Below are positions 7,887 to 20,264 of a stretch of 64,000 nt of DNA, piece by piece. The notes below the pieces were generated by a model that did no database searches, was not told the origin of the DNA, and saw nothing but the letters and a program-made list of their open reading frames with translations. The DNA is from Bifidobacterium sp. ESL0800 (GTDB lineage: Bacteria; Actinomycetota; Actinomycetes; Actinomycetales; Bifidobacteriaceae), in the NCBI RefSeq assembly GCF_029395355.1, contig NZ_CP113913.1, positions 1,116,001 to 1,180,000 of the forward strand, in the 5' to 3' direction. The stretch's first letter is position 1. Every line of letters begins with the position of its first letter. Position numbers and translations under genes: made by a program.

Positions 7887-9221
7887 ATGCGCGAAAACAG
7901 CGAATCATCACCATCTCAAAGCACTTCGCAACCTTTCTCGACCGACCATCTGGCACCATCGATACCGGACTTCACCGAAGACCCGATTCGTAAACCGGTG
8001 CCCCAATCCGTCGTCTCCGAACGCAACCGTTCACGGACGCTGTGGCATCTCTACCACTACGGCATCTCTTCGCGAGCGCAAATCGCCAAGGCGCTGGGCC
8101 TGACGCCTGCCGCCATCACCAAAATCACCGCACGCCTGATCGACGCCGGCATCGTGGCCGAAACCGGCGATATGAAAGGCAGCAAACGTCGCCGGTCCAT
8201 CGGCTTGAACATCGACACCGAACGGTTCCACTTCATCGGTGTCAAATTCGCGCGCAGCCTGGTGCAGATCGGCGTTTTCGACCTCAAGGGCAGATGCCTG
8301 AGCCTCACCGACATGCCGCGGGTCAGCGACGACACCATCGACGCGGCCATCGCCTCCACGCACGAAACCATCGATTCCCTGCTTCAAACCGACCCCGATA
8401 TCGTCGCCATCGGCATGGCGGTGCCCGGCCCGTACCTGCACGGCACCGGTTATGCGGCGCTCGTTTCCAGTATGCCGCACTGGCGCAACATCAACTTCCA
8501 GGAGGAATTCGGGCAAAACTGCCCCGTTCCCGTCTTCATCGAACAGGATGCCCGGGCCGGAGCCTTGGCACAACGGCTGTTCGGCGGGCTCGCCGACTCC
8601 GGAAGCCTTGCCTATTTCCTTCTCGGTGAAGGCGTCGGCCTCGGGGTCATCGAGAACGGCAGGCTTGTCTACGGCAATCTTGGGGCATCCACCGAACTTG
8701 GCCACGTCTCGATCGATGCCATAGACGGCAGGAAATGCGAATGCGGGAATGTGGGATGTCTGGAATGCTATTGCTCCGCAGGCGCGATTCACCAGCGGAT
8801 CGACGAGCTCGGCATCATTCCAGGCTCTGGGTCCATGGCTCATCTCGAAGCCTGCCAGGCATTGTTCGCACTGGCTGACGGGCAAAACAAAGACACCGAA
8901 CAAACCCGCGAAGCACGTCGTCTGGTCGCCGAAATCGGACGTTACGTCGGCTACGGATGCGTCATCATCTGCAACGCCTTCAACCCTCGCCGCATCGTAC
9001 TCGGCGACATCGGAGCGCTCGGAGGCCGCCACCTGCTCGATTCGGCGCAGAACGTGGTAGACGAACGGGTCATCCCCGAGATCGCGCAATCGACCGAAAT
9101 CACGCTTTCCAGCCTGCCTACCGACGCGGCCGTACTCGGTGCCGCCGCCACGGCCATCACCCAGTTTTTGGACCGACCTTCCTATTTCCGAACCGACCGC
9201 CCGCCAGGTAATTCGGGATAA
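7887..9221 (+). CDS. ROK-family transcriptional regulator (NagC/XylR type)
   Basis: This protein has about 444 residues. A winged helix-turn-helix (SSRAQIAKALGLTPAAITKITARLIDAG split across residues about 65-100) precedes a ROK sugar-binding domain. Sugar-site and zinc motifs are present: ELGHVSID and the zinc knuckle KCECGNVGCLEC. ROK repressors release DNA on binding a sugar or sugar phosphate. Divergence or adjacency to nag, frk and lnp genes makes GlcNAc-6-P or a related hexose plausible, but that is inference. The start at ATG 7887 follows AAGGAGG at five-base spacing; the longer frame from 7833 lacks a site. It lies directly upstream of the fructokinase, the same arrangement as the ROK-frk pair described in B. 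longum. Confidence 0.9.
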   Translation: MRENSESSPSQSTSQPFSTDHLAPSIPDFTEDPIRKPVPQSVVSERNRSRTLWHLYHYGISSRAQIAKALGLTPAAITKITARLIDAGIVAETGDMKGSKRRRSIGLNIDTERFHFIGVKFARSLVQIGVFDLKGRCLSLTDMPRVSDDTIDAAIASTHETIDSLLQTDPDIVAIGMAVPGPYLHGTGYAALVSSMPHWRNINFQEEFGQNCPVPVFIEQDARAGALAQRLFGGLADSGSLAYFLLGEGVGLGVIENGRLVYGNLGASTELGHVSIDAIDGRKCECGNVGCLECYCSAGAIHQRIDELGIIPGSGSMAHLEACQALFALADGQNKDTEQTREARRLVAEIGRYVGYGCVIICNAFNPRRIVLGDIGALGGRHLLDSAQNVVDERVIPEIAQSTEITLSSLPTDAAVLGAAATAITQFLDRPSYFRTDRPPGNSG

Positions 9222-9331
9222 AGGGAAACGATACTGCTCTGCGGTAGCTTTTCGGCGAACAGGCCATCTGCCGCAACTCAAGAGTTTCGTCATTGAAAAA
9301 AACGTATAAACATGTAAGAAAGGATCACATC

Positions 9332-10228
9332 ATGACCAAGCCAATCGTTGTATCTCTGGGAGAACTGCTCTGGGATATGCTTCCCACCGGCAAGCGTGCG
9401 GGCGGCGCCCCCGTCAATTTCGCCTATCACGCCGCTATGAACGGTGCGGAAGGCCACGCCATCAGCGCCGTGGGCGAGGATCCGCTGGGCGACGAGCTCA
9501 TCGAAGCGATCAAGAAGTCCGGCGTCGAATCGATCGTGCAACGCAACGCCTGGCCCACCTCCACCGTCGAGGTCGCCCTGAAGAACGGCATCCCCGAGTA
9601 CACCATCATCAAGGGCGTCGCCTGGGACCACATCCTTTACACCCGCGAGCTGATCGCCATGGTCGAGAAGGCCGACGCGATCTGCTACGGCACGCTGGCC
9701 CTTCGCAGCCAGGAATCGCATGACACCATCGTGGAGCTCCTCAAGCACGCCAAGCCGACCGCCATGAAGTTCTTCGACATCAACATCCGCGGCGACCACT
9801 ATTCCAAGGAGCTGATCGAGGAACTGCTCGGCTACGCCACCGTCTTCAAGATCAACGATGCCGAGTTGCTGCTTTTGCGCGACATGTTCGACATCCGCGG
9901 CACCTCGGACGAAGAGGCCTGCAACTGGTTCATGGAGCAGTACGGTCTCAACTACGTCATCCTGACCGGCGGCTCGACCTTCAGCACCATCATCGCCAAG
10001 GACGGCGAATCCTCCACTCTCGACACCCCGCGCGTCGACGTGGTGGATACCGTCGGTGCCGGCGATTCCTTCTCCGGCACGTTCACCGCCAAGGTGCTCA
10101 CCGGCTCGTCGCTGGTCGACGCCCATCGCGCCGCCGTCAACACCGCCGCCTACGTCTGCACGCAAAACGGCGCCTGGCCCGAGTACCCGGAGAGCATTCC
10201 GGACTATCTGGGCGAGGCGGAGAAGTAA
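9332..10228 (+). CDS. frk: PfkB-family fructokinase
   Basis: This carbohydrate kinase of about 298 residues phosphorylates fructose to fructose-6-phosphate for entry to the bifid shunt. The N-terminal GELLWDMLP...GGAPVNFAYHAA is the PfkB substrate-binding motif. The C-terminal signature DTVGAGDSFSGTF supplies the anion hole and catalytic Asp. The start at ATG 9332 follows AAGAAAGGA. It lies about 110 bp after the ROK regulator and ends at a strong terminator. Family membership is certain; fructose specificity is inferred from the resemblance of this ROK-frk locus to the B. longum fructokinase locus. Confidence 0.88.
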   Translation: MTKPIVVSLGELLWDMLPTGKRAGGAPVNFAYHAAMNGAEGHAISAVGEDPLGDELIEAIKKSGVESIVQRNAWPTSTVEVALKNGIPEYTIIKGVAWDHILYTRELIAMVEKADAICYGTLALRSQESHDTIVELLKHAKPTAMKFFDINIRGDHYSKELIEELLGYATVFKINDAELLLLRDMFDIRGTSDEEACNWFMEQYGLNYVILTGGSTFSTIIAKDGESSTLDTPRVDVVDTVGAGDSFSGTFTAKVLTGSSLVDAHRAAVNTAAYVCTQNGAWPEYPESIPDYLGEAEK

Positions 10229-10280
10229 AGCCTCCATATCGCAATACAAGCCAAGGCCAAACCAGAACAGGCCGATATGC

Positions 10281-10328
10281 AAAAAGACCGTCATCGCAGG
10301 AGAGAATTGCTGTGATGACGGTCTTTTT
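10281..10328 (+). terminator. Rho-independent terminator, bidirectional (frk / nagA side)
   Basis: A perfect 15-bp inverted repeat, AAAAAGACCGTCATC (10281-10295) with GATGACGGTCTTTTT (10314-10328), ends in a T run on the plus strand and, symmetrically, on the minus strand. It lies between the convergent frk and nagA genes. Confidence 0.9.
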
Positions 10329-10417
10329 GTGTTTTGTGAATCAGCTTTTGTAAATCAGCGATATCGGGACGCGATCGGTGATATCCCGATATTGCCGATC
10401 AGCAACCTGCATCCGTC

Positions 10418-11743
10418 TCAGCGGATCCGACGTCCGGCGCACCAGACGTGTTCGACCTGCCAGGTCTTCGGGTCGCTCAGCAGAAGGTCCGCCGCATAGC
10501 CCGGCGAAAGCAGACCCAGCGGCGCACCGGTGACGGCGTTGGCGTGGTCGAAGCCGAACGCGCGGGCAGGGGTGAGCGTCGCCGCTTCAACGGCATCGCT
10601 GGGAGCCATGCCGAGCACGTTGACCGCGCGCGCGACCGAATGCTCGAGCAACAGCGTGGAACCGGCGATGGAGCCGTTGGAGACCAGACGGGCGTGGCCA
10701 TCCTTGACCGTGACGTCCAGCGCGCCCAGCTTGTACGCTCCGTCCGGGCAGTCCGTGGCGCTCATCGCGTCGGTGACGAAGGCAAAGCGATGCGGCGCGA
10801 ATTTCACCGCCATCCTCAGCGCCGGGTTCTGGACGTGGAAGCCGTCGTTGATCAGCTCGATGGTGACGCGCGGATCCTCCACCGCCGCCGGAATCGGGCC
10901 CGGCTCGCGGTGCTTGAGCCCGTTCATCGCGTTGAACATATGGGTCATGATGCCGGCACCCGCCTCGAAACCGCGTCTGGCCGTCTCGTAGTCCGCATCG
11001 CAATGGCCCACCGCCGGCACCACACCGGCAGCCGCGAACCGTTTGATGGCCGAAATCCCGTGAGGCAGCTCCGGGGCGATGGTGATCTGACGGATCGAAC
11101 CGTCGGCGGCGTCAAGAAGACGGTCCACCAGATCGTCGGTCGAGTCCTTCAGACAGTTCGGGTCGTGTGCGCCCTTGCGTGAAAGCGCCAGGAACGGGCC
11201 CTCCAAGTGGGAGCCGAGAATATCGGGCCGCTTGCCCATCGCGGCTTTGACGTTCTTCAGGTTCGCACACATCACGTCCATCGGATTGGTGATCAGCGAG
11301 AGCACCTGACGCGTGGTACCGTGCACCAAGTGGCCGGTACGGGCGATATCGATGCCTTCGAGGCCGTCGTCGAACGAGCGATTCCACGAACCATGCGCAT
11401 GGATGTCGATGTAACCGGGGGTAAAGTTCCTGCCTTGGGCGTCGACCTCGCTCACTCCCGGTTTCAGGGATAACGGCAGCACCTCGGCCTGTCCCGTCCC
11501 ACTATCGCTTCCAGCAGCACCATCGGTAATGCCGAACCCACGACAGGCCGAGACCAGCGACGCTTCCCCGTTGCCGGTCGCCGCTATCACGCCATCGTGC
11601 GCGATGAGCCAGAAACCGTCCTCGATGCCCCGTGCGTCGATTTTTCGCGCATGGTGCACCACCAGCCAGTCAATCGCCTCGCCTTCAACGGCTTTCGTGA
11701 CCTGTTCAACGGTCTGCTGCCTGTTTTCATCTGACATTCCCAC
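10418..11743 (-). CDS. nagA: N-acetylglucosamine-6-phosphate deacetylase
   Basis: This amidohydrolase-fold enzyme of about 441 residues removes acetate from GlcNAc-6-P to give GlcN-6-P. Visible motifs are GYIDIHAHG (metal-binding start of the barrel), HLEGPFL, GHCDADY, THMFNAMNGL and FVTDAMSATDCPDG, where the Asp is the catalytic base. The last 40 residues rebuild the small beta-sandwich (LGLLSPGYAADLLL). A charged N-terminal segment of about 90 residues before QGRNFTPGYID is longer than in E. coli NagA. The start is a GTG at 11743 with AAGGA upstream; an ATG at 11737 is an alternative. It is last in the nahK-galT2-nagB-nagA set. Confidence 0.93.
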   Translation of the reverse strand: MGMSDENRQQTVEQVTKAVEGEAIDWLVVHHARKIDARGIEDGFWLIAHDGVIAATGNGEASLVSACRGFGITDGAAGSDSGTGQAEVLPLSLKPGVSEVDAQGRNFTPGYIDIHAHGSWNRSFDDGLEGIDIARTGHLVHGTTRQVLSLITNPMDVMCANLKNVKAAMGKRPDILGSHLEGPFLALSRKGAHDPNCLKDSTDDLVDRLLDAADGSIRQITIAPELPHGISAIKRFAAAGVVPAVGHCDADYETARRGFEAGAGIMTHMFNAMNGLKHREPGPIPAAVEDPRVTIELINDGFHVQNPALRMAVKFAPHRFAFVTDAMSATDCPDGAYKLGALDVTVKDGHARLVSNGSIAGSTLLLEHSVARAVNVLGMAPSDAVEAATLTPARAFGFDHANAVTGAPLGLLSPGYAADLLLSDPKTWQVEHVWCAGRRIR

Positions 11744-11860
11744 TCACGTTCCTTCATGCTTTGCTTGGAATGCTTTCTTACCATCATCACTATCGTGGCA
11801 CATTGTGCCGTTTGACGATAAAGATGCGCTCTGCCATACCCCACGGCGTTTCAACGCCTT

Positions 11861-11903
11861 GGCAGGTTGCGGCGCCAATGGAATACCGACGTCGCAACCT
11901 GCC
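11861..11903. other. 11-bp inverted repeat between nagB and nagA
   Basis: GGCAGGTTGCG (11861-11871) pairs with CGCAACCTGCC (11893-11903) over a 21-base loop in the roughly 225-bp gap between nagB and nagA. There is no T tract on the minus strand. It may be an mRNA processing or attenuation hairpin, or a regulator site. Confidence 0.5.
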
Positions 11904-11968
11904 GAATTTCTTGATTGGCCCGCGCCGGTTGACAACCAGGATGGCGGCAATCAGCCTGAGGGATATTC

Positions 11969-12757
11969 TCAGATCTGTTGCCACGCCGGCTTGTGGGCGT
12001 AGGCGTAACGGTAGTAATCCTTATGCGCCAGCTTCGAGGCGGCGGCCTCGTCGACGATGATGGTGGCGTGCGGGTGCAGCTGCAGCGCGGAGGCCGGGCA
12101 GAAGGCGCTGATGCCGCCCTCGCAGGTCTCTTTGACGGCCTCGGCCTTGCCCTCGCCGAACGCGAGCAGCACCAGGTGGCGCGCCTTCATGATCGTGCCG
12201 ATGCCCTGCGTGATGCAGTGGGTGGGCACCTGGTTGATGTCGCCGTCGAAGAAGCGGGCGTTGTCGATGCGGGTCTGCTCGGCGAGCGTCTTGATACGGG
12301 TGCCGCTGGCGAGCGAGGAGCCCGGCTCGTTGAAGCCGATATGGCCGTCGGTGCCGATGCCGAGGATCTGCACGTCCACACCGCCGGCGGCCTCGATGGC
12401 CGCATCGTACTCGCGCCCGGCGTCCTTGATGGTCTCCAGATTGCCGTTGGGCACGCGCACCTTGGCCGGGTCAAGGCCCAGAGGCTCGACGACCGTGCGG
12501 GTGATGGTGCTGCGGTAGGACTGCGGGTGGGCCGGGTCAAGGCCCGCATACTCGTCGAGCGCGAACCCACGGACCTGGCTGACGTCGAGATTGCGCGCCT
12601 TGACTTCGGCCGCAAGATGACGATAGGCCGCCAACGGACTGGAACCCGTGGCCAGCCCCAGCACCGCGTTAGGCTTGCGCTCGATCAAATCCGCCACGCA
12701 CTTGGCATAGATTTCGCCGGCCTCATCCTCGTTCTTCGTAATGATGATTTCTGCCAT
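11969..12757 (-). CDS. nagB: Glucosamine-6-phosphate deaminase
   Basis: This enzyme of about 262 residues converts GlcN-6-P to fructose-6-P and ammonia. It has GLATGSSPL (phosphate loop), the catalytic stretch FALDEYAGL, and ILGIGTDGHIGFNEPGSS, all diagnostic of NagB/SugR deaminases. The start at ATG 12757 has AAAGGAG nine bases upstream; earlier in-frame starts lack a site. With nagA next, it commits GlcNAc to glycolysis and the bifid shunt. It lies downstream of galT2 and nahK on the same strand, with about 100 bp between. Confidence 0.95.
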   Translation of the reverse strand: MAEIIITKNEDEAGEIYAKCVADLIERKPNAVLGLATGSSPLAAYRHLAAEVKARNLDVSQVRGFALDEYAGLDPAHPQSYRSTITRTVVEPLGLDPAKVRVPNGNLETIKDAGREYDAAIEAAGGVDVQILGIGTDGHIGFNEPGSSLASGTRIKTLAEQTRIDNARFFDGDINQVPTHCITQGIGTIMKARHLVLLAFGEGKAEAVKETCEGGISAFCPASALQLHPHATIIVDEAAASKLAHKDYYRYAYAHKPAWQQI

Positions 12758-12862
12758 TTTGGTTTTCTCCTTTGTTGCATTTTCGGTTTTATCGCCGGGC
12801 CGGATGGAATCGCCGATACTCGGCACTTGTCTTACTTCCAGATACAGATACCATTCAAGGGC

Positions 12863-15645
<2,783 letters not shown>

Positions 15646-15678
15646 TCAGAAGCATCAGCCGTATTGGTTATATTGTTA

Positions 15679-15707
15679 AGAATAGTTACATAATTGGAAA
15701 TATGCAA
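15679..15707 (-). promoter_or_regulatory. Predicted nahK promoter in the divergent ROK2-nahK region
   Basis: On the minus strand TTGCAT (15707-15702) and TATTCT (15684-15679) are 17 bp apart. They lie in a very AT-rich 300-bp region that must also hold the promoter and probable operators of the divergent ROK regulator. No clear palindromic ROK operator could be picked by eye. Confidence 0.45.
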
Positions 15708-15824
15708 TTTGCTTGGTTTGCAGCATGTCTTATGGTATGTAAAGTAAGATAAAAGAAAGTATATATCCTTAGATTTCAGCGCCCTACACTACCATAAAAT
15801 CTAACGAACAATGAAGGAAGGCAC

Positions 15825-16979
15825 ATGGAGACGTCCTCAGGAAAAACCTCTCTGACACTGCACACGCCTGGCAAAAGCAGCAAAGCCAGTCCTGCAGACG
15901 TCCGAAGGAACAACAGACTACTGATTTTCAGCCTCTTGTTTCCTTCCCGTCAATACTCGCGTGCCGAACTTGGACGCAAAACCGGGTTGTCACGGGTGGC
16001 GGTCTCCGACGTCGTGGGCGACATGCTCGACGAAGGCATACTGCGTGAAAACGGCCAGGAGACCCACAACACCGGCAAAGGCAAGCACGGCACCTTGCTC
16101 GGCGTGGACACCACACGGCTGCATGTCATCTCCATCGACCTTTCCGAAGCCCATCTGATACGTGGGGCCGTGACCAACCTTCTGGGAGCCCCGCTCATTC
16201 ATTCGGAAACGGTATTGGGCGCCGGAGAAAAAGTCAGACCCGAAGACGTCATCCGACTGATCGAAAAACTATCCAAACGCACCAGCAACATCATCGGCAT
16301 CGGAATCGCCGCAACCGGCGTGGTACAGGACGGCGTGATCCGACGTTCCACCGAGCTGGGATGGGAAAACCTCGACCTGAAGACACCGTTGGAGCAGCGC
16401 TTCAAGATGCCGGTGTTCATCACCAATGACGCGGCGGCTTCGGTATTGACCGAGCGCTACTTCGGACAGGCCGGCCCGAACGTACTGTTCGTGAAAATCG
16501 ACCGCGGCATCGGCTCGGCGACGCTGATAGACGACACGGTAATCGTCGGCGAAAACCATGCAGGCGGTGAAATCGGCCATATCTCCATCGATCCGAACGG
16601 GCCGCTCTGCCGTTGCGGAAAACACGGCTGTCTGGAAATGGCGCTGTCGGCGCCAGCCCTGCGCAAACGGCTTCACGGCAAGAACGCCGACGAGCAGACC
16701 CGGATTCTCGCCGATGCGGGCCAACAACTCGCCTCGGCATTGTCGATGCCGATCGGCTTGCTTGACGTGCAGGACGTCTGCATCTACGGGCCTCCGGACA
16801 TCATCAACAGCACATTCTGCGACGCCGCACAGGGTTATGCGGACCGGACCACAGCCTCGACTTTCCGCAAGCATACGACCATTCGTCGTTGCCAATGCGG
16901 CCCCGACATCTCGCTGACCGGGGCGGCGATCATCGTTTCCCACAACTACATCAGCGACAGAGCAGTGCAGCGCCAATAG
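15825..16979 (+). CDS. ROK-family transcriptional regulator 2
   Basis: This protein has about 384 residues. The N-terminal winged helix (YSRAELGRKTGLSRVAVSDV and the following DMLDEGILRENG) precedes a ROK domain with HAGGEIGHISIDPNG and the zinc knuckle CRCGKHGCLEM. The kinase ATP motif DxGGT is absent (residues read VISIDLSEAH), so it is a regulator rather than an enzyme. It is divergent from nahK and convergent with the ROK kinase gene, overlapping that gene's 3' end by 29 bp. The position between the two halves of the LNB/GlcNAc island suggests control of both, possibly sensing GlcNAc or a phosphorylated form (inference). The start at ATG 15825 follows GAAGGAAGG. Confidence 0.9.
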   Translation: METSSGKTSLTLHTPGKSSKASPADVRRNNRLLIFSLLFPSRQYSRAELGRKTGLSRVAVSDVVGDMLDEGILRENGQETHNTGKGKHGTLLGVDTTRLHVISIDLSEAHLIRGAVTNLLGAPLIHSETVLGAGEKVRPEDVIRLIEKLSKRTSNIIGIGIAATGVVQDGVIRRSTELGWENLDLKTPLEQRFKMPVFITNDAAASVLTERYFGQAGPNVLFVKIDRGIGSATLIDDTVIVGENHAGGEIGHISIDPNGPLCRCGKHGCLEMALSAPALRKRLHGKNADEQTRILADAGQQLASALSMPIGLLDVQDVCIYGPPDIINSTFCDAAQGYADRTTASTFRKHTTIRRCQCGPDISLTGAAIIVSHNYISDRAVQRQ

Positions 16980-17862
16980 CCCCAAGCGGCTCATCCAACC
17001 GGGCAAGCTCAAGACGGGAAGCAATATCCAGATTGCGAAGAAAAGCACAATGCTTCTCGCGCGTTCCGATTTCCCGGCTGATGAGGTCGAGCAAAGGCTT
17101 CCCTGTTTTGGCCATGCCTCCCCCGATGATGATTCGCCGGGGATCCGTCAACTGGACCACAATCTGCACGGCGTCACCCATCGCATGGGTCACCTTGGCC
17201 AGTATCTCGGACGCGTTGCGTTCCCCACGTTGCGCAGCGGCAATCAGCCCGGGCAACGCGGGATTGTCATACGGCCACAGGCGCGAGACCGCCGAGCCCG
17301 AACAGACCGTTTCCAAACAGCCCTTTTGCCCACACGGGCAGTCGAACCGATTGGGGTCAACGGGCAAATGACCGATTTCCCCTACCGCCCCGCTCTCGCC
17401 ATGCTGCAGCTGGTTGTCGATGATGATGCCTGCGGCCAGTCCGGTGCCGAAATTCAGAAAGACCGTGGTCCCTTTTTTAGGAGCCTTGGCGATGCCGGCA
17501 GCGCCAAGGGCGGCGACATTCACGTCGTTCTCGACACGCACCGGCAATCCGAGCCGACGTTGCAGCACAGAACCCAGATCGTACTCGCCGATGCCAAGAT
17601 TGACGACATTGCTGACATGTCCCGTCTGCGCATTGACCTGACCGGGGATGCCGACACCGATCATCGCGAGCTTGGAGAAAAGCGTGCCGGCCACCTGACG
17701 CACCAAAGCCTCGACATCGGATACCACCTGATCGCCGCCCTGACGGGCAGGAAGCCGACCAGAAGAGACAACGGCGCCTTCGTCAGACAACAGAACAGCC
17801 TCTATCTTCGTTCCACCGATATCGACGCCGACAACATACCCTCGCTCAAAACCTGTAGGCAT
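16951..17862 (-). CDS. ROK-family sugar kinase (glucokinase/GlcNAc kinase-like)
   Basis: This kinase of about 303 residues has VVGVDIGGTKIEAVL (ATP phosphate loop with DxGGTK), VENDVNVAALG (catalytic Asp), FLNFGTGLAAGI, and the sugar/zinc motif GEIGHLPVDP followed by CPCGQKGCLET. These mark an active ROK hexokinase, in contrast to the two ROK regulators nearby. The substrate is glucose, GlcNAc or a similar hexose and cannot be assigned by eye. It is the last gene of the gltA-lnpA operon, about 95 bp after lnpA, which favours GlcNAc released by LnpA (inference). The start at 17862 uses AGGAG ten bases upstream; the earlier in-frame ATG at 17880 has no site. Confidence 0.85.
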   Translation of the reverse strand: MPTGFERGYVVGVDIGGTKIEAVLLSDEGAVVSSGRLPARQGGDQVVSDVEALVRQVAGTLFSKLAMIGVGIPGQVNAQTGHVSNVVNLGIGEYDLGSVLQRRLGLPVRVENDVNVAALGAAGIAKAPKKGTTVFLNFGTGLAAGIIIDNQLQHGESGAVGEIGHLPVDPNRFDCPCGQKGCLETVCSGSAVSRLWPYDNPALPGLIAAAQRGERNASEILAKVTHAMGDAVQIVVQLTDPRRIIIGGGMAKTGKPLLDLISREIGTREKHCAFLRNLDIASRLELARLDEPLGAIGAALLCR

Positions 17863-17957
17863 AATATCCAATCTCCTCATATATCAAATGCGTATGACAG
17901 AAAGATCTTTGTTAAGAGGTTTTTCTTTCCTTTTCCAACCGGTTCGCCGCGCGAAGC

Positions 17958-20120
17958 CTACAACCTGCACCACGCTATATCGTTGGGCCGCAACTCGAAT
18001 TCCTTGGAACTCCGGTCCGGCAAGCTGACGACGGTGCGCTGCGAGACGCCCGTGTTGTTGACCACGCAATACCATCCGGTCTTCGGGAACCGCGCCACCT
18101 CGCATTCCGGGTTCGAGGAGCTGAAGAATCCGTAATCATCTTCACGATGAGCGGCGAAGAACAACATACGTTCCAGCATCCGTGCGTTCGAAGCCGAATA
18201 AGGAAGCCCGGAAACGTACACACCGCGGCCATGCCCGTAGTCGTTGGCGGCGAGCTGAACCTGACCTCCAACGGCTTTGAGGAGCACGACCTGCTCATTG
18301 ACAGGATAGGTGTTGAGTATGGGCTCGCCGAAATCAACCGCGTCACCGGCGGCGACATCAGCCGTGATGAAATGATCGGCAACCGTCTTCGGGAAATATT
18401 TGTCGACCGACAGGGTCTGGAAGCGTTCCTCATCGACTCCGAGCACATCCGCCAATTGGAAAAAGCGCCCTTGCCATTGCAGGCTGGAAGGCTCGCCCAC
18501 ACCGACGAACCCGCCGCCATCGCGCACCCACGAACGCAAGATCGAGACCAGACGCGGGTCTTTCCAGACCTCGCCGCCGCTGAACGAAGTATCTGCAGGC
18601 CCTCCGCTGACCACGACATCGATGTCTTCGGGAACACCCGAGTCCAACACGTCGTCAAAGGAGATGAACCTGACGTTGACGCGCATACCGGAAAGCGCCT
18701 CAAGAATGCCGTAATAGGAATAGGTCTGCTTGTTGGGCAGGGCGTGCGCCACGGTATAGGCCATCCACGAACGCATTTTGCCCCACGAGTTGAGTATGGC
18801 GACGTTCAACACGCCTTCGGAGCCTTCTCCCCCCGTCTTCTCATATAGCTCACGGAACTGATCGGAGATCTGGCTGACCGCATCGACGAATTTGGGGAAT
18901 TTGGCCGCCAGGGAAAGGTAGCCGCCATAGCCCATGCGGTCGATGGGGCTGCGAAGGATGGCGCGCCTTGCCTTGCGCCAGTTGTCCCATGCCTCGATAC
19001 TCGGGTCGTTGCCCTCATGGAACGTGTCGGGGAAGAAGTACGGCAGGAACCGCCCTTCTTTGTATTTGACGCCCTTGATATCCGAGATCATGCGCAGGGT
19101 GGTGCCGTCGCCGACCGACCCGACGATGGCGTCCAGACCCAAATCACCGAACCCGTCCATATACGGCTCCGTGCCGATCCACTGGTCGCCCAGGAACATC
19201 ATGGCTTCCTTGCCGGCCTCATGCGTCATGGAAACCAGTTTTTTGACGTTGCCACGTACAAAACGGGAGAGGAAATCTATCCAATCGCGCTGCGGTTTGC
19301 GGGGTATGCGGAACGACGAGTTGTAGCAGCCCTCGTCCACAAAATCCTCGGGACGCAGGCGATACCCGTATTCGTCGGCGAAATCCTCGAGCGCCTGCGG
19401 CGAGACGGTGCAGGCGCATCCGAACCAATCCACGACCTTTTCCCTGTGCTTTTGGTCGAATAGCAGCGTGAACTGGTAAAAGAACGTGGTGAAACGGACC
19501 ACATCCGTCTGTGGATGGTCCTTGAGCCACTTATCGAACGTGTCGAACACGAACTTGCGCGTGGCGGGATGATAGATGTCGAAGGGGATCTCGTGTTCCT
19601 TGTCTCCCCAATCATTGGTGAGATGGTTGTACATCTCAACGGGATCCCAAATGATATAAGCCAGGAAAGAGACCGTATACTCATGCATCGGCTCCGCCCC
19701 GTCGACCGTGACCGTATCGCTGGCCTGTGCGACGCTCCAACGCCGCGTAGGCACGACTTCTCCGGTGGTACGGTCAATCACTTCCCAATATTTCGCGGGA
19801 TCGGCGTCATAGTTGGGTTTGAGCTGCTCGGCGTAAAAAGTGGCCATCAGAGGGATGACCACTTGCCCATTGTCGGCGAGCACACGTTGGGTCAGCAGAT
19901 AGACCTGAGGGGTCTCATCCATATGCAGCGTGATCCACTCGTTGTGCGCCCGAGTCGGGAAATACGCGCTATAGATTTTCTTGCCGAGCTTCATCAATTC
20001 GCCGTCAAGTTTCGTCCCATCCGAATCACGAATGGCGTCAGCCCCCCAGCTATCCGCCAGCTTTTTGGTCTCCTCAGCGAAATGCTCCTCGCTGGGAATG
20101 GTAAAACGACCTGTACTCAC
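17958..20120 (-). CDS. lnpA: 1,3-beta-galactosyl-N-acetylhexosamine phosphorylase (GH112)
   Basis: This intracellular enzyme of 720 residues phosphorolyses lacto-N-biose or galacto-N-biose to Gal-1-P and GlcNAc or GalNAc. It matches the B. longum enzyme from memory along its whole length: PTRAHNEWITLHMDETPQ, FDIYHPATRKFVFDTF and MMFLGDQWIGTEP, in which Asp312 is the general acid (Asp313 in B. longum numbering). It is about 30 residues shorter than B. longum LnpA (751). The lost stretch falls just after FITADV near residue 600, where a loop is replaced by VAAGDAVDFGEP. The start is a GTG at 20120 behind AAAGGAAA. It is preceded by the GH29 gene and followed by the ROK kinase. Confidence 0.96.
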   Translation of the reverse strand: MSTGRFTIPSEEHFAEETKKLADSWGADAIRDSDGTKLDGELMKLGKKIYSAYFPTRAHNEWITLHMDETPQVYLLTQRVLADNGQVVIPLMATFYAEQLKPNYDADPAKYWEVIDRTTGEVVPTRRWSVAQASDTVTVDGAEPMHEYTVSFLAYIIWDPVEMYNHLTNDWGDKEHEIPFDIYHPATRKFVFDTFDKWLKDHPQTDVVRFTTFFYQFTLLFDQKHREKVVDWFGCACTVSPQALEDFADEYGYRLRPEDFVDEGCYNSSFRIPRKPQRDWIDFLSRFVRGNVKKLVSMTHEAGKEAMMFLGDQWIGTEPYMDGFGDLGLDAIVGSVGDGTTLRMISDIKGVKYKEGRFLPYFFPDTFHEGNDPSIEAWDNWRKARRAILRSPIDRMGYGGYLSLAAKFPKFVDAVSQISDQFRELYEKTGGEGSEGVLNVAILNSWGKMRSWMAYTVAHALPNKQTYSYYGILEALSGMRVNVRFISFDDVLDSGVPEDIDVVVSGGPADTSFSGGEVWKDPRLVSILRSWVRDGGGFVGVGEPSSLQWQGRFFQLADVLGVDEERFQTLSVDKYFPKTVADHFITADVAAGDAVDFGEPILNTYPVNEQVVLLKAVGGQVQLAANDYGHGRGVYVSGLPYSASNARMLERMLFFAAHREDDYGFFSSSNPECEVARFPKTGWYCVVNNTGVSQRTVVSLPDRSSKEFELRPNDIAWCRL

Positions 20121-20264
20121 AGTAATTTCCTTTCATAACATCTATTTCTGCTGATTTCCACAGCAATTCGCTTTAAAGACAATCACGCAAAACCGTCGTT
20201 CAGAGGCAGGACCCGGTTACTGCAATCCGGGAATCCCCGTCAATCCGATCCCGACGTTGCCGCT

